This document shows positions 28,318 through 36,627 of a DNA stretch of 64,000 bases, piece by piece (within the stretch, counting starts at the first letter, position 1; every line of letters begins with the position of its first letter). Location of the stretch: positions 62,001 through 126,000 of the forward strand of contig NZ_JAKLTR010000011.1 of assembly GCF_022012415.1 (NCBI RefSeq). Direction: 5' to 3'. Source of the stretch: Terrimonas ginsenosidimutans. GTDB taxonomy: Bacteria > Bacteroidota > Bacteroidia > Chitinophagales > Chitinophagaceae. The notes beneath the pieces were generated by a model. That model did no database searches and was not told the origin of the DNA. It saw nothing but the letters and a program-made list of their open reading frames with translations. The position numbers and the translations under genes are program-made.

Positions 28318-29358
28318 TCAATCCGATTTGCAAACAGTAAAAACCCGTGTGATCGCTTCTTTTCCTCTTAGCGCCACTTCTGTAACAAATATTGCGGTAT
28401 GCCGCTCTTCACCGGAAACGAGCTGAAGGAATGTCTCCGACACAAGCAGGTCTTTTTGTAAACTATTGCAAAGGCTTTGAATCCTCGAAGCTGTATTTAA
28501 GACATCGCCATGATACGCGATCTCTGTTTTGATCTCTCCAACTTCTGCAACCGTTACCTTTCCGCTATGAAGTCCCGCTTTGAACTCAGGGAAAAATCCA
28601 TATTGTGCAAGAAAGTATTCTTTCTTTGATTCCATCTTTTCGCGGAACGCATAAAAGAAATCCAAACAGGAAGAAGCCGTAAAGAAACGACTGATCTTCC
28701 AGGACACCACTACCTCGTCTCCTACATATTGATACACCTGACCACGATAGCGGATCAACGGGTCGGTAAGCTCTGCATAGCAGTCCTGCACCATCCGGCT
28801 GTACGCCACATGTTCGAGCGACTCTGCAATGCGCGTGGATGATTTCAGATCAAGGAACATGAATGCCCGCTCTTCAACTTTCGGAGTGAAGTATTTCCCG
28901 AACGTATATTCCAGCAGAACTCCCGGGCCAAATTTTTTATTGATCTGTAAAATGAAATGATAGAATAAGCTGCAAACGGAAAGATGAAAAAGCACCGTCA
29001 ACCCTTCCGCCGAAAAAACATAGCGCAATGCAAATTCTATCGTATTGCCGTAGAGACTTGCGAGAAAGATGATCGCCATAAAGAAAAGGACATAGCATCC
29101 TGTACCAATAAGCAATACAGAAAGAAAGGATCTTCTTTTATTGAAATGAAATAGCCTGTTTATAGGGAACAATCCGAACAACAGGCCAATAGAAAATCCG
29201 ACTACGACGCCATAAGCGAGCAGACGGCCGTAGTGCAGTTCCTTAGGCCCGGAAACCCCGAATGCGGCATATATTATCGTGATGAAATAAAATGCCGCCA
29301 GTATCCAGTACAATACTGAGAATAAAATGAAGAATGCCCTGAGCTTATTCCTTATCAT
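28318..29358 (-). CDS. Membrane-bound class III adenylate/guanylate cyclase
   Basis: The protein has 346 residues. About five hydrophobic helices fill residues 8-145 (LRAFFILFSVLYWILAAFYF, then LLAYGVVVGFSIGLLFGLFP and others, shown in part). The class III cyclase domain follows from about 165: FMFLDLKSSTRIAESL is the metal-binding strand with the first Asp, YVGDEVVVSW holds the second, and AGLHSGKVTVAEVG and VLNTASRIQSLCN carry the substrate and transition-state motifs. It should make cyclic AMP or GMP at the inner membrane. A Crp/Fnr protein is encoded at 39532, but a link between them is only inference. The membrane part has no named sensor domain. Confidence 0.9.
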   Translation of the reverse strand: MIRNKLRAFFILFSVLYWILAAFYFITIIYAAFGVSGPKELHYGRLLAYGVVVGFSIGLLFGLFPINRLFHFNKRRSFLSVLLIGTGCYVLFFMAIIFLASLYGNTIEFALRYVFSAEGLTVLFHLSVCSLFYHFILQINKKFGPGVLLEYTFGKYFTPKVEERAFMFLDLKSSTRIAESLEHVAYSRMVQDCYAELTDPLIRYRGQVYQYVGDEVVVSWKISRFFTASSCLDFFYAFREKMESKKEYFLAQYGFFPEFKAGLHSGKVTVAEVGEIKTEIAYHGDVLNTASRIQSLCNSLQKDLLVSETFLQLVSGEERHTAIFVTEVALRGKEAITRVFTVCKSD

Positions 29359-29421
29359 AGCAGGCGTTGGCTATGTAAAATAAAGAGTTTTTTGCACGTT
29401 GAAAGGAGTGATTTAGCAGTG

Positions 29422-30099
29422 TCAGGCGATGTAATTTAGATAAACGAGTAAGGTGTTTCCTTTACGCCATTTCAACCAGCCGGTTTTTTCCTTTGTGTCT
29501 TCATCCCATTTTACCTGAAGCCAATCGCCTTTGACCTTTACGGGGAAAAAGAATTCGACATTGTTATGATAGGCGGCACGTTTCAGACCTGTAGTATCTT
29601 GTTTTACCGGATTTTTATCCGCATCAAAATCTACAGAGAATACAGAAGCAACATGATCTTCCCAACGTTGAAAGGTAAGGGTAGGTTCATTCTTTTTTAT
29701 TTTGCCAATAAGACCTGTTTCCTCGTTAACGATCACATCATAGTATTCGGCCTCAATTCCGGTCACGCGAAATACAAGATTCTGATAGTCGGGATAAGCA
29801 GAGTATGGTTTCAATGAATCTGGTATAACGCTATCAGGCTCAAATGCCACCCATTCCTGGTTTTGAAGGTTATAGACCCGGAGTATTCCCTTACCATTTT
29901 CCTTTAATGTGAGCACTCCCTCCGTAAGCTGATCAGCCGGGATTTTAGTGTAAGGAACAGATGATGGAGGAACAGGATCGGTTTCGATCTTTGCCACAGA
30001 TGCAATGGCTGGAACTGCAGCCGTTTGATTTCCGGCAGCTGAGCCTCCGTTTGGTGAATGGCAGGAAGCTGCAACCAGAAGAATAAGGCCGTATCGCAT
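29422..30099 (-). CDS. Lipoprotein with SH3-like C terminus
   Basis: The protein has 225 residues. MRYGLILLVAASC is a short lipoprotein signal, and a Ser/Ala/Pro-rich linker to about residue 50 suggests a flexible anchor. The C-terminal third is strand-rich and ends VKGDWLQVKWDEDTKEKTGW (in part), LKWRKGNTLLVYLNYIA. That pattern resembles bacterial SH3 modules that bind peptidoglycan or protein. A -7 element (TACTTTTG, 30120-30113 on the minus strand) lies 14 bp upstream of the ATG, leaving almost no leader. It stands between the cyclase gene and the divergent dehydrogenase. The function is unknown. Confidence 0.75.
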   Translation of the reverse strand: MRYGLILLVAASCHSPNGGSAAGNQTAAVPAIASVAKIETDPVPPSSVPYTKIPADQLTEGVLTLKENGKGILRVYNLQNQEWVAFEPDSVIPDSLKPYSAYPDYQNLVFRVTGIEAEYYDVIVNEETGLIGKIKKNEPTLTFQRWEDHVASVFSVDFDADKNPVKQDTTGLKRAAYHNNVEFFFPVKVKGDWLQVKWDEDTKEKTGWLKWRKGNTLLVYLNYIA

Positions 30100-30112
30100 G
30101 AATTTTTTTTCA

Positions 30113-30120
30113 CAAAAGTA
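30113..30120 (-). promoter_or_regulatory. -7 element of the 29422-30099 lipoprotein gene
   Basis: TACTTTTG on the minus strand fits TAnnTTTG exactly. No TTTG sits 19 bp upstream. The predicted RNA start is about 9 nt before the ATG at 30099. Confidence 0.4.
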
Positions 30121-30344
30121 AAGTGGCTGATCTGTGAAGAAGACTGCGCTTGAGTAGAACGACTGATCCGTCCAGCGAAGCTTCCATTATTTTAGCCTGC
30201 TGAACTATGGCCGGGCGATTGGAATGATCTATAAGCTGGGCGATGCGCATCCGTTTGTTACATCTTTATAAATGAGTGTAGCCATCTGAACCGCTTTCTG
30301 TATTTTGTGTATCATTATACATTCACATTTTATCTTTCATTGTT

Positions 30345-31592
30345 ATGCAAAAAAGAATTGTATTCCTTTTTTCTACAGCCGTTCTGCTGAACGCCTCCGT
30401 TGGTTGCAACAACGCATCTTCGCCCGGCGATGGCAATCAGGCCGATACTTCGAAGCCGGTAACGGCTGGCCTGGAGAAGAATGCAGCCAATTCCAACTAT
30501 AAACCGGCATTTGAAGGTCAGACGAGGATTGCCGAAGTGGTAAAGACCACAACTCCCTATAAGGTTGATAAAGTTGCTGGTGGCTTGGGTCATCCATGGT
30601 CTGTAAAGGTCCTGCCTGGCGGCCGGATCTTACTCACTGACAAGTCCGGCTATTTGCAGTCCCTTGCCGCTGATGGCAGCGATGTAAAGAAGATCACCGG
30701 CTTGCCAAAGGTTGATGATTCCGGCCAGGGCGGTTTGCTGGATGTAATAGCAGACCCTGATTTTACAAAGAACAAGATCATTTACTGGTCGTTTTCCGAA
30801 CCTTATCAGAAAGGTAATCTGACCGCTGTTGCGAAAGGAAAGCTTAATGAAGAAAAAGGAACGGTAGAAACTCCTGTTGTTATTTTCAGAGCCTTACCTG
30901 AGTTGAACAACAGTGATCTTCACTATGGGTCACGGCTTGTGTTCGATAAAGACGGGAATCTCTTCGTGAGTGCAGGTGAAAGATCTGTCCTGGAAGGCAG
31001 ACACCAGGCACAGGAACTGAATTCCGGTCTTGGAAAGATCTTTAAAATCACAAAAGATGGAAAACCTGCTCCGGGCAATCCGTTCCTGAACCAGGCTGAT
31101 GCTAAGCCTGAAATATTTGCATATGGGGTGCGTAACCCGCAGGGCCTGGCACTAAATCCGGTCACGGGTGAGTTATGGGAAGCCGAGTTTGGTCCGCGTG
31201 GTGGTGATGAAGTAAATATCATTCGCGCAGGTAAAAACTATGGCTGGCCGGTGATCACTTATGGTATTGAATATTCAGGTAAGAAGATCGGTGATTCGAT
31301 TCAGCAGAAAGAAGGGATGGAACAACCCGTTTACTACTGGGATCCCGTTCTGTCTCCAAGCGGCATGAGCTTCTATAAAGGAAATGCTATTCCTGAGTGG
31401 GAGAATAACCTGTTCATTTGTGGCCTGAGTGGTTCACGCATCAACCGCCTTGTGATCAAAGATGATAAGGTGGTAGGCGAAGAATGGTTATTGACGGATA
31501 AGAAAGAGCGCTTCCGTGATATCGTTTATTCGGATGGAATGTTCTATGTTGTTACGGACAGTGGAAATCTTTACAGGATCAGCAAAGGGTGA
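30345..31592 (+). CDS. yliI: PQQ-dependent aldose sugar dehydrogenase (YliI type), lipoprotein
   Basis: The protein has 415 residues. The signal MQKRIVFLFSTAVLLNASVGC ends in a lipobox Cys near residue 21 (written here once, in two overlapping parts of the motif). The six-bladed propeller of the soluble glucose/aldose dehydrogenase family follows. Family marks are GLGHPWSVKVLPGGRILLTD, DSGQGGLLDVIADPDF, HYGSRLVFDKDGNLFVSAGE, YGVRNPQGLALNP and GEDE-like FGPRGGDEVNIIRAGKNYGW. It oxidises aldose sugars in the periplasm and passes electrons to the respiratory chain. It needs PQQ, for which no synthesis genes are in this window. The 7-bp repeat array begins 8 bp after its stop codon. Confidence 0.9.
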   Translation: MQKRIVFLFSTAVLLNASVGCNNASSPGDGNQADTSKPVTAGLEKNAANSNYKPAFEGQTRIAEVVKTTTPYKVDKVAGGLGHPWSVKVLPGGRILLTDKSGYLQSLAADGSDVKKITGLPKVDDSGQGGLLDVIADPDFTKNKIIYWSFSEPYQKGNLTAVAKGKLNEEKGTVETPVVIFRALPELNNSDLHYGSRLVFDKDGNLFVSAGERSVLEGRHQAQELNSGLGKIFKITKDGKPAPGNPFLNQADAKPEIFAYGVRNPQGLALNPVTGELWEAEFGPRGGDEVNIIRAGKNYGWPVITYGIEYSGKKIGDSIQQKEGMEQPVYYWDPVLSPSGMSFYKGNAIPEWENNLFICGLSGSRINRLVIKDDKVVGEEWLLTDKKERFRDIVYSDGMFYVVTDSGNLYRISKG

Positions 31593-31599
31593 TCGGGAC

Positions 31600-31658
31600 G
31601 ATGGACGATGGACGATGGCCGATGATCGATGGCCGATGGCCGATCTACGATGATCGAC
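31600..31658. repeat. Left arm of the GATGGCC heptamer locus
   Basis: Eight 7-bp units follow one another: GATGGAC twice, GATGGCC, GATGATC, GATGGCC twice, GATCTAC and GATGATC. Their orientation is opposite to that of the 44-unit array at 31745. The two arms could pair over a 90-bp centre. Confidence 0.85.
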
Positions 31659-31697
31659 AATTAGCTGCGTTGCCTGATTGGCATTTTCTTCAATTTC

Positions 31698-31744
31698 TGA
31701 TAATGCAATAAAGCCCCGTCAACCGGGGCTTTATTGCATTATCA
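31698..31744. terminator. Very strong bidirectional terminator
   Basis: A perfect 21-bp stem (TGATAATGCAATAAAGCCCC and its complement, plus one more pair) closes on a 5-nt loop. It lies between the convergent dehydrogenase and EamA genes and has AT-rich flanks on both sides. It separates the two opposed heptamer arrays. Confidence 0.85.
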
Positions 31745-32056
31745 GACCATCCGACCATCCGACCATCCGACCATCGGCCATCGACCATCGACCATCGGCC
31801 ATCGACCATCGGCCATCGACCATCGGCCATCGACCATCGGCCATCGACCATCGGCCATCGACCATCGGCCATCGATCATCGGCCATCGGCCATCGACCAT
31901 CGGCCATCGATCATCGGCCATCGGCCATCGACCATCGGCCATCGATCATCGGCCATCGGCCATCGATCATCGGCCATCGGCCATCGGCCATCGACCATCC
32001 GGCCATCGGCCATCGGCCATCGGCCATCGGCCATCGGCCATCGGCCATCGGCCATC
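31745..32056. repeat. 44-copy heptamer array (GGCCATC / GACCATC / GATCATC)
   Basis: About 44 tandem units occupy 312 bp. Most are 7 bp (GGCCATC, GACCATC, GATCATC); the first three and one late unit are 8 bp. Stretches alternate GGCCATC with GACCATC, and a higher-order pattern with GATCATC follows, which suggests repeated duplication of multi-unit blocks. Because 7 is not a multiple of 3 and no unit makes a stop, several frames stay open on both strands; these are artefacts, not genes. The array ends exactly at the EamA stop codon. The unit is the same as in the two foldback elements at 23.9 and 46.8 kb. Confidence 0.95.
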
Positions 32057-33014
32057 ACCCCTCACTCTGTATCTTTTCAGTTACTTTCTTTCCGGCGGAA
32101 AGCATTAGCACGGTTCCAATGATCAGTAATGCGCCAACCCAATCCATTGCATGGAATGACACACCCAGCCAGGCAACAGCAACGATCGTTGCGGAAAGTG
32201 GCTCGGCGGAAGTAAGCAAACTTGCTTTTTGTCCGCCGATAATCTGCACTGCTTTCAGGTAAGTATAGAAAGGGATCAATGTGCCAAAGATGATCACGAA
32301 AATGCTGTTTGCAATCGTGTACGGATCCCAGACCCCATCGATCTTCCATGGTGGGTGAACAATTGAAATGGCGACACCTCCTATGAAAAGGCCCCAGCCG
32401 ATCACGCTCAGCGCACTGTATTTGCTGATCAATGATCCGGGTAAGAGTGTATAAAACGCAAGGCTTACCGCTGACGAAATGCCAAGAATAAATGCCAGTG
32501 GCGAAATGTTCAGGTCGCGGATATTTCCATGCGTAACTAAAAAGAAAGTACCGGCTAATGCAAGACCGATCGCTCCGTATTCCGGAAGGCTTAAACGTCG
32601 CCCATGACGGACCGCAAAGTAGAGCGCGATCAGCACGGGTGCCATGAACTGAAGGATAGTCGCTGTCGCTGCATTCGAATGCTTGATCGCCGCAAAATAG
32701 GTATACTGCACGGTCAGCATTCCGAGTATTCCAAAAATAAGGATCCTCATCCGGTCTGCCTTATTCCGCCAGATCGCCCAGACATGCCGGTCTTTCTTTG
32801 CGAGTGCCACTCCTAATAATATTGAACCAGCTCCAAGCATACGTGCAGACATCAACCATTCGACACTCACTCCCCGTTGCTGAAATAAGAACTGCCCACA
32901 CGTACCGGAAACACCCCATAATGTAGCCGCCACCAATGCCATTACAAAGCCTTTTTTCTGATTATTCTTCACTTTTTTGATCTTTTGCACAAAAATAAAT
33001 TGCGCTCCGTGCAT
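32055..33014 (-). CDS. EamA/DMT-family exporter
   Basis: The protein has up to 319 residues, with ten hydrophobic helices in two EamA halves, the second starting near LNISPLAFILGISSAVSLAF. The motifs LVAATLWGVSGTCGQFL and TVQYTYFAAIKHSNAATATI (each in part) and the closing ASLLTSAEPLSATIVAVAWL are typical of the drug/metabolite transporter superfamily. The true start may be later than 33014 (a GTG at codon 15 or the ATG at codon 25), since the first 20 residues are very basic. It is divergent from an Lrp-type regulator by 47 bp, a common pairing for amino-acid exporters. The stop codon lies at the edge of the heptamer array. Confidence 0.9.
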   Translation of the reverse strand: MHGAQFIFVQKIKKVKNNQKKGFVMALVAATLWGVSGTCGQFLFQQRGVSVEWLMSARMLGAGSILLGVALAKKDRHVWAIWRNKADRMRILIFGILGMLTVQYTYFAAIKHSNAATATILQFMAPVLIALYFAVRHGRRLSLPEYGAIGLALAGTFFLVTHGNIRDLNISPLAFILGISSAVSLAFYTLLPGSLISKYSALSVIGWGLFIGGVAISIVHPPWKIDGVWDPYTIANSIFVIIFGTLIPFYTYLKAVQIIGGQKASLLTSAEPLSATIVAVAWLGVSFHAMDWVGALLIIGTVLMLSAGKKVTEKIQSEG

Positions 33015-33061
33015 TTTTGCCTTAAATTAAGGGCTGTTTTGCACTTTTATTTCATTTCCAT

Positions 33062-33529
33062 ATGCAGATATTAGATCAGCTCGACCATAAGATCCTGGCC
33101 GTTTTACAGGATAATAACATGACTTCTCAGCGGGAGATCGGTGATGCGATCGGATTATCCGCACCCGCCGTTCAACGACGGATCACCCGTCTTCGCGAGA
33201 TCGGTGCCATTAAAGGAGATATTTCTGTACTGAATCCTGATTATCTCGGGTCGCAGATCACGATCGTTGTACAGGTGGAAATGGAAACGGATAAGGTAGA
33301 GCTGATCGCGGAAACCAAGCGCATCTTCAAAAATACGCCGCAGGTGCAGCAATGCTATTATGTAACCGGGGAGAATGATTTTCTGCTGATCATTGTGGTT
33401 TATACAATGAAAGAATATGAAGGGCTGACGCATCAGCTGTTTTTCAACAATCCCGGGGTAAAACGGTTCAAGTCATCTATCTGCATGGACATCGTAAAAA
33501 GTGGTTTGTCTATCCGGATTCCATCCTAG
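33062..33529 (+). CDS. Lrp/AsnC-family regulator
   Basis: The protein has 155 residues, the usual family size. The N-terminal AsnC helix-turn-helix is LDQLDHKILAVLQDNNMTSQ (in part) with recognition helix AIGLSAPAVQRRITRLREIG. The C-terminal ligand-binding RAM domain runs from ITIVVQVEME to FKSSICMDIVKSG and has the conserved FLLIIVVYTMKEYEGL. Family members respond to amino acids. Its gene is read divergently from the EamA exporter, so it probably switches export on when a specific amino acid builds up. That is the standard model for such pairs and is inferred here. Confidence 0.92.
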   Translation: MQILDQLDHKILAVLQDNNMTSQREIGDAIGLSAPAVQRRITRLREIGAIKGDISVLNPDYLGSQITIVVQVEMETDKVELIAETKRIFKNTPQVQQCYYVTGENDFLLIIVVYTMKEYEGLTHQLFFNNPGVKRFKSSICMDIVKSGLSIRIPS

Positions 33530-33799
33530 AGCGTAGTGAAATTTTACTGAAGTTAAGGCCGCAGTAATTTACCGTTATGCATAGCTAAGCTATTATGTTT
33601 ACGCCATTCATCCACTCAGACAACCGCCTGCAATTTCAAATGAGATCAAGCTTCGACCAATAAACCAGCGTCAGGATCTTTCAAAAGAATACCAGCAGCA
33701 GATAACACCATATTAAAGACACTCATCGCCAGCCGCGTTCCTGTATTTTAAAAAGGATTTTCATGGTATCTGGATTTTCTTTACGCAAAACAGCCCTGT

Positions 33800-34192
33800 A
33801 TGCGTCTAACTCCGTTACTCTCTGTGATCGTAGTCTTTGTATGTCTGCTTTGTTGTTCCTGCAGTAAAGATGATGATAATAACAACGGCGGAAATTCCCG
33901 CACATTGAAATATGAGATCTCCGGCACCTTTACCGGAACAGTATATGCGTCCTATACAACTGATGTGGGAGGAACCAACAATGAAGTTGTTACACCTCCC
34001 TGGTCAAAAGAGATCACTTACAAGCCAAACGTCACTGCTGCCATTATCGCAATAACAGGCTTCGGCGGCCAGCCGGGCCAACAAGTGACCGTGGTCATAA
34101 AAAGAGGAAATACCCAGGTGTTCGCGCCCACTACGGCTACTGCGGATGCTGATGGTGGGTTTTCAAAGCCAGCTCCCGTGGTGCAGTTTTAA
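33800..34192 (+). CDS. Small lipoprotein, MmpS-like beta domain
   Basis: The protein has 130 residues. MRLTPLLSVIVVFVCLLCCSC followed by SKDDDNNNGG is a lipoprotein signal (the lipobox Cys is near residue 21; the run is quoted only once). The mature part is a single beta sandwich: LKYEISGTFTGTVYASYTTD, PPWSKEITYKPNVTAAII and TVVIKRGNTQVF. This matches the small secreted domains annotated 'MmpS family transport accessory protein' outside mycobacteria. The name does not imply mycobacterial lipid transport. It is alone between the Lrp gene and a DUF4406-like gene. Confidence 0.75.
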   Translation: MRLTPLLSVIVVFVCLLCCSCSKDDDNNNGGNSRTLKYEISGTFTGTVYASYTTDVGGTNNEVVTPPWSKEITYKPNVTAAIIAITGFGGQPGQQVTVVIKRGNTQVFAPTTATADADGGFSKPAPVVQF

Positions 34193-34380
34193 GGGCGGCA
34201 AACTCTGGTCGGGGATCTTTCACGGTTAACCGCTCTTCTACATATCACTGAGGGACAGGTTGCCGGCTTTACTTCCGGTAGCCTGAAATCATCGATCTGC
34301 TTCAGCAATTCCGCAGTTCACAAATGGTTCATGATCGAAAAGATCGTTTCGGTTTATCTTCGGTCATAAGCTCATTTATT

Positions 34381-34767
34381 ATGAATACAGAGAAGAACAG
34401 CGGATCGATGCTGATCCTGGTTGCCGGGCCGTATCGTTCCGGTACGAATGACAACCCTGACCTGATCGCTGCGAATGTAAAAGCTATGACAGATATGGCA
34501 CTTCAACTTTACCGGATAGGCCATATGCCTGTACTGGGTGAGTGGTTCGCTTTGCCTTTAATAGAAGCAGCGGGCTCGACAAAAACCGGTGATGACATCT
34601 TCAATGAATTATTTCATCCGGTAGCAGTTCAGCTGATCGATCATTGTGATGCCGTACTTCGTATAGGTGGCCCCTCGGCAGGCGCTGATGAAATGATCGC
34701 CACCGGCGTTAAAAAGAACAAGAAGATCTTTATGAACGTCAGTGAGATCCCAAGACCCACTCAGTAG
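34381..34767 (+). CDS. DUF4406/nucleoside-deoxyribosyltransferase-like protein
   Basis: The protein has 128 residues from the ATG at 34381 (MNTEKNSGSMLILVAGPYRS); upstream codons in the same frame add nothing recognisable. The opening VAGPYRSGTNDNPDLI and the later AVLRIGGPSAGADEMIATGV match the Rossmann-like fold of the nucleoside 2-deoxyribosyltransferase superfamily (DUF4406 branch), where the first loop binds the nucleotide. EWFALPLIEAAGS carries a conserved helix. It is cytosolic with no partner gene. The reaction is unknown; base exchange or nucleotide binding is the family expectation. Confidence 0.8.
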   Translation: MNTEKNSGSMLILVAGPYRSGTNDNPDLIAANVKAMTDMALQLYRIGHMPVLGEWFALPLIEAAGSTKTGDDIFNELFHPVAVQLIDHCDAVLRIGGPSAGADEMIATGVKKNKKIFMNVSEIPRPTQ

Positions 34768-34775
34768 CGCAATTC

Positions 34776-35579
34776 CTATTTCCATCGATATAGCGAGTTG
34801 TGTTTGAACACCCATTCGGGTGTGTGCAGGCGACTGCCAAACTCCGTGCTGTACCAGGCTGAACCGTTCTCCGGATTTTTTAAAATATGAATATCCTGTG
34901 CCGGCATATAGCTTTGAGCCAGCATAAATATTTTCTTTCCGTTTGCGGATCGTGCAACATCAGTGACGGTAACGGCGTGTCCCGGACTGCCTCCTTCCAC
35001 AAATACATCACCGGGTTTGATATCATTGATATCGTTGACGCGTTGCAGATCCCTGCTGAGGGATAGTGTACCAGCGTAGCTGAACACGACCTCCAGGTAC
35101 TGGTCGAAGCTTTTCCGCGAGTTGGAAGCCTCCGCTGTTTTTACTTTCTGTAAACGATGTTGACGTAACGGAAATCGGTACCCTTCCTTCCAGCTTTCAT
35201 AATCGATTGTAGTGCCATCAGTGGCGTTGAAGGAGATCCTGTCGTATTGCTGCTTTGAATATTGATACTCGGCATAGAGCCGGATGACGGCATCAGCGCA
35301 CTGTTGGAGATCCTTTTTTCCGACTGAAATATCCATTACAGCAAACTGTGCGTCCTGGTTTCTTTTGCGGTTTCCATTGTATAAATAAACGGTATTGTCT
35401 GGTTTCAGCTTCACGTCGCGCAGCCATTGTGCAAATGAATCAGGAGAAGCTGCCGTTCGTGTAAATCCCGCAGGCAGGGGGATCTGGCCTGTGTTGGGAT
35501 AAACGTTCAGCATATCGGTATCGCTGCACTGTGTCAGTGCGAGACCGAGCAGCAAAGGTTTAAGAAAGTTGCTTCCCAT
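34776..35579 (-). CDS. DUF4846 family lipoprotein
   Basis: The protein has 267 residues. The signal LLLGLALTQC provides a lipobox Cys near residue 18. The body matches DUF4846: PAGFTRTAASPDSFAQWLRD, LYNGNRKRNQDAQFAVMDIS (in part), ADAVIRLYAEYQYSKQQYD, and the end FVEGGSPGHAVTVTDVA and FMLAQSYMPAQDIHIL. The strand-rich C terminus with Gly-His-Ala-Val resembles papain-like or NlpC-like folds, but no catalytic Cys was identified. It is anchored in the periplasm. Its 3' end lies 8 bp from the convergent 34381 gene. Confidence 0.85.
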   Translation of the reverse strand: MGSNFLKPLLLGLALTQCSDTDMLNVYPNTGQIPLPAGFTRTAASPDSFAQWLRDVKLKPDNTVYLYNGNRKRNQDAQFAVMDISVGKKDLQQCADAVIRLYAEYQYSKQQYDRISFNATDGTTIDYESWKEGYRFPLRQHRLQKVKTAEASNSRKSFDQYLEVVFSYAGTLSLSRDLQRVNDINDIKPGDVFVEGGSPGHAVTVTDVARSANGKKIFMLAQSYMPAQDIHILKNPENGSAWYSTEFGSRLHTPEWVFKHNSLYRWK

Positions 35580-35911
35580 AGTCAGTGTGTGTGGAGTTTA
35601 GAAGCCCGAAGAATTACTTTCCATACCGGAGCAGATCCGGATTCTCTTAAAGTAATGTTATTGCTTTTAGATACTGCGGCTGCTCTCCCTATCCTTATCA
35701 TGCAAATTGATGGAGCGCAGGAGTACCGTAACAGGCGCAAAGGACTGCGAAGAGCAAAAAAGATCTTAACATCCGTTACGTTGCTCCTGCGTCAATCGAA
35801 AAAGGCTCTGAACCGGCGCATCGATCGGGAGTGATCAGAATTACTATCGGAAATGATATTGATCATCTTTTGATCATCATGATAATTGTTGCTTTGTTCA
35901 AAAGCACCGAT

Positions 35912-36388
35912 ATGTTTGGAGAAATGGACCGCGAAGAGATACAGCAGTTGATGAGTCGCCAGATACTTGGCCGTCTCGGTTGTCATGCAAACGGCCTGAC
36001 ATACATTGTTCCTGTGAGCTATGCTTACGACAATGGGATCGTGTACTGCCATACGCAGGAAGGCCAGAAGCTGACAATGCTGCGATTGAACCCGCGCATT
36101 TGTTTGCAGGTGGACAATACCGCGGACCTGGCGAACTGGCAAAGTGTGATCTGCTGGGGTGTGTTCGAGGAACTGAAAAAAGATGATGAACGACTGTATG
36201 CACTGACGGTTCTGAATGGGCGTTCATTTCCAATGCAGACTTCCGGTAAAATGCGGATCAATCTTGAATGGCCGTTCACTGCAAAAGAGGCTTCCGATGT
36301 GCCCGGCGTATTCTTCCGGATAGTGATCGATAAGATGACGGGAAGGTTTGAAGAAGCTGTTGGAAAACATTCGCAGATGATTTATTAG
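35912..36388 (+). CDS. Pyridoxamine-phosphate-oxidase-like flavin protein
   Basis: The protein has 158 residues from the ATG at 35912 (MFGEMDREEIQQLMSRQILG); the longer frame begins with a non-conserved hydrophobic stretch. The split-barrel FMN-binding fold is visible in LGRLGCHANGLTYIVPVSYA (in part), DNGIVYCHTQEGQKLTMLR and NPRICLQVDNTADLANWQSV. It belongs to the general PNPOx-like/nitroimidazole-resistance group rather than PdxH, because the PdxH C-terminal substrate residues are missing. Members bind FMN or F420 or haem and reduce small molecules. The 332-bp region upstream to the divergent DUF4846 gene shows no confident promoter. Confidence 0.85.
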   Translation: MFGEMDREEIQQLMSRQILGRLGCHANGLTYIVPVSYAYDNGIVYCHTQEGQKLTMLRLNPRICLQVDNTADLANWQSVICWGVFEELKKDDERLYALTVLNGRSFPMQTSGKMRINLEWPFTAKEASDVPGVFFRIVIDKMTGRFEEAVGKHSQMIY

Positions 36389-36550
36389 ACAGTGGGGGTG
36401 TGTGCCTTGCCATCATCGTTAGGTTTAGGTCTGACTGACGCAGGAATCACGCAATAGATGCAATGTACCGCAACGGGCGCTATGACACCTTCAACCTTCG
36501 GCATTATCGGTTGTATATCGTCATCAGGTTGAGTTTGGGAAAAGCCCGAT

Positions 36551-36606
36551 ATTTTCAATGGCGTAAGGAGTGCAGCGGACACCGCACTCCTTACGCCATT
36601 GAAAAT
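36551..36606. terminator. 23-bp perfect inverted repeat between convergent genes
   Basis: The arms at 36551-36573 and 36584-36606 are exact complements over 23 bp with a 10-nt loop. The arms start ATTTTCAATGGCG. It lies between the PPOX-like gene (ends 36388) and the DJ-1 gene (ends 36628) and would end transcripts from both. Confidence 0.8.
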
Positions 36607-36627
36607 CAAGAATGCTTATTCCTGACA

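Noticed and set aside
31745-32056. Possible CRISPR array
   Set aside because: Units are 7-8 bp with no unique spacers, and no cas genes are nearby.
31678-32262. Long overlapping open frames (Gly-His-Arg-Pro-Ser-type and Asp-Gly-Arg-Trp-type repeats) on both strands
   Set aside because: They are read through a 7-bp tandem repeat that lacks stop codons in several frames. Peptide period 7 codons equals 3 DNA units, as expected for an artefact.
35589-35834. 81-codon plus-strand frame between the DUF4846 and PPOX-like genes
   Set aside because: It is basic at the end and lacks any domain, promoter or conserved-looking segment. It could be real, but nothing supports it.
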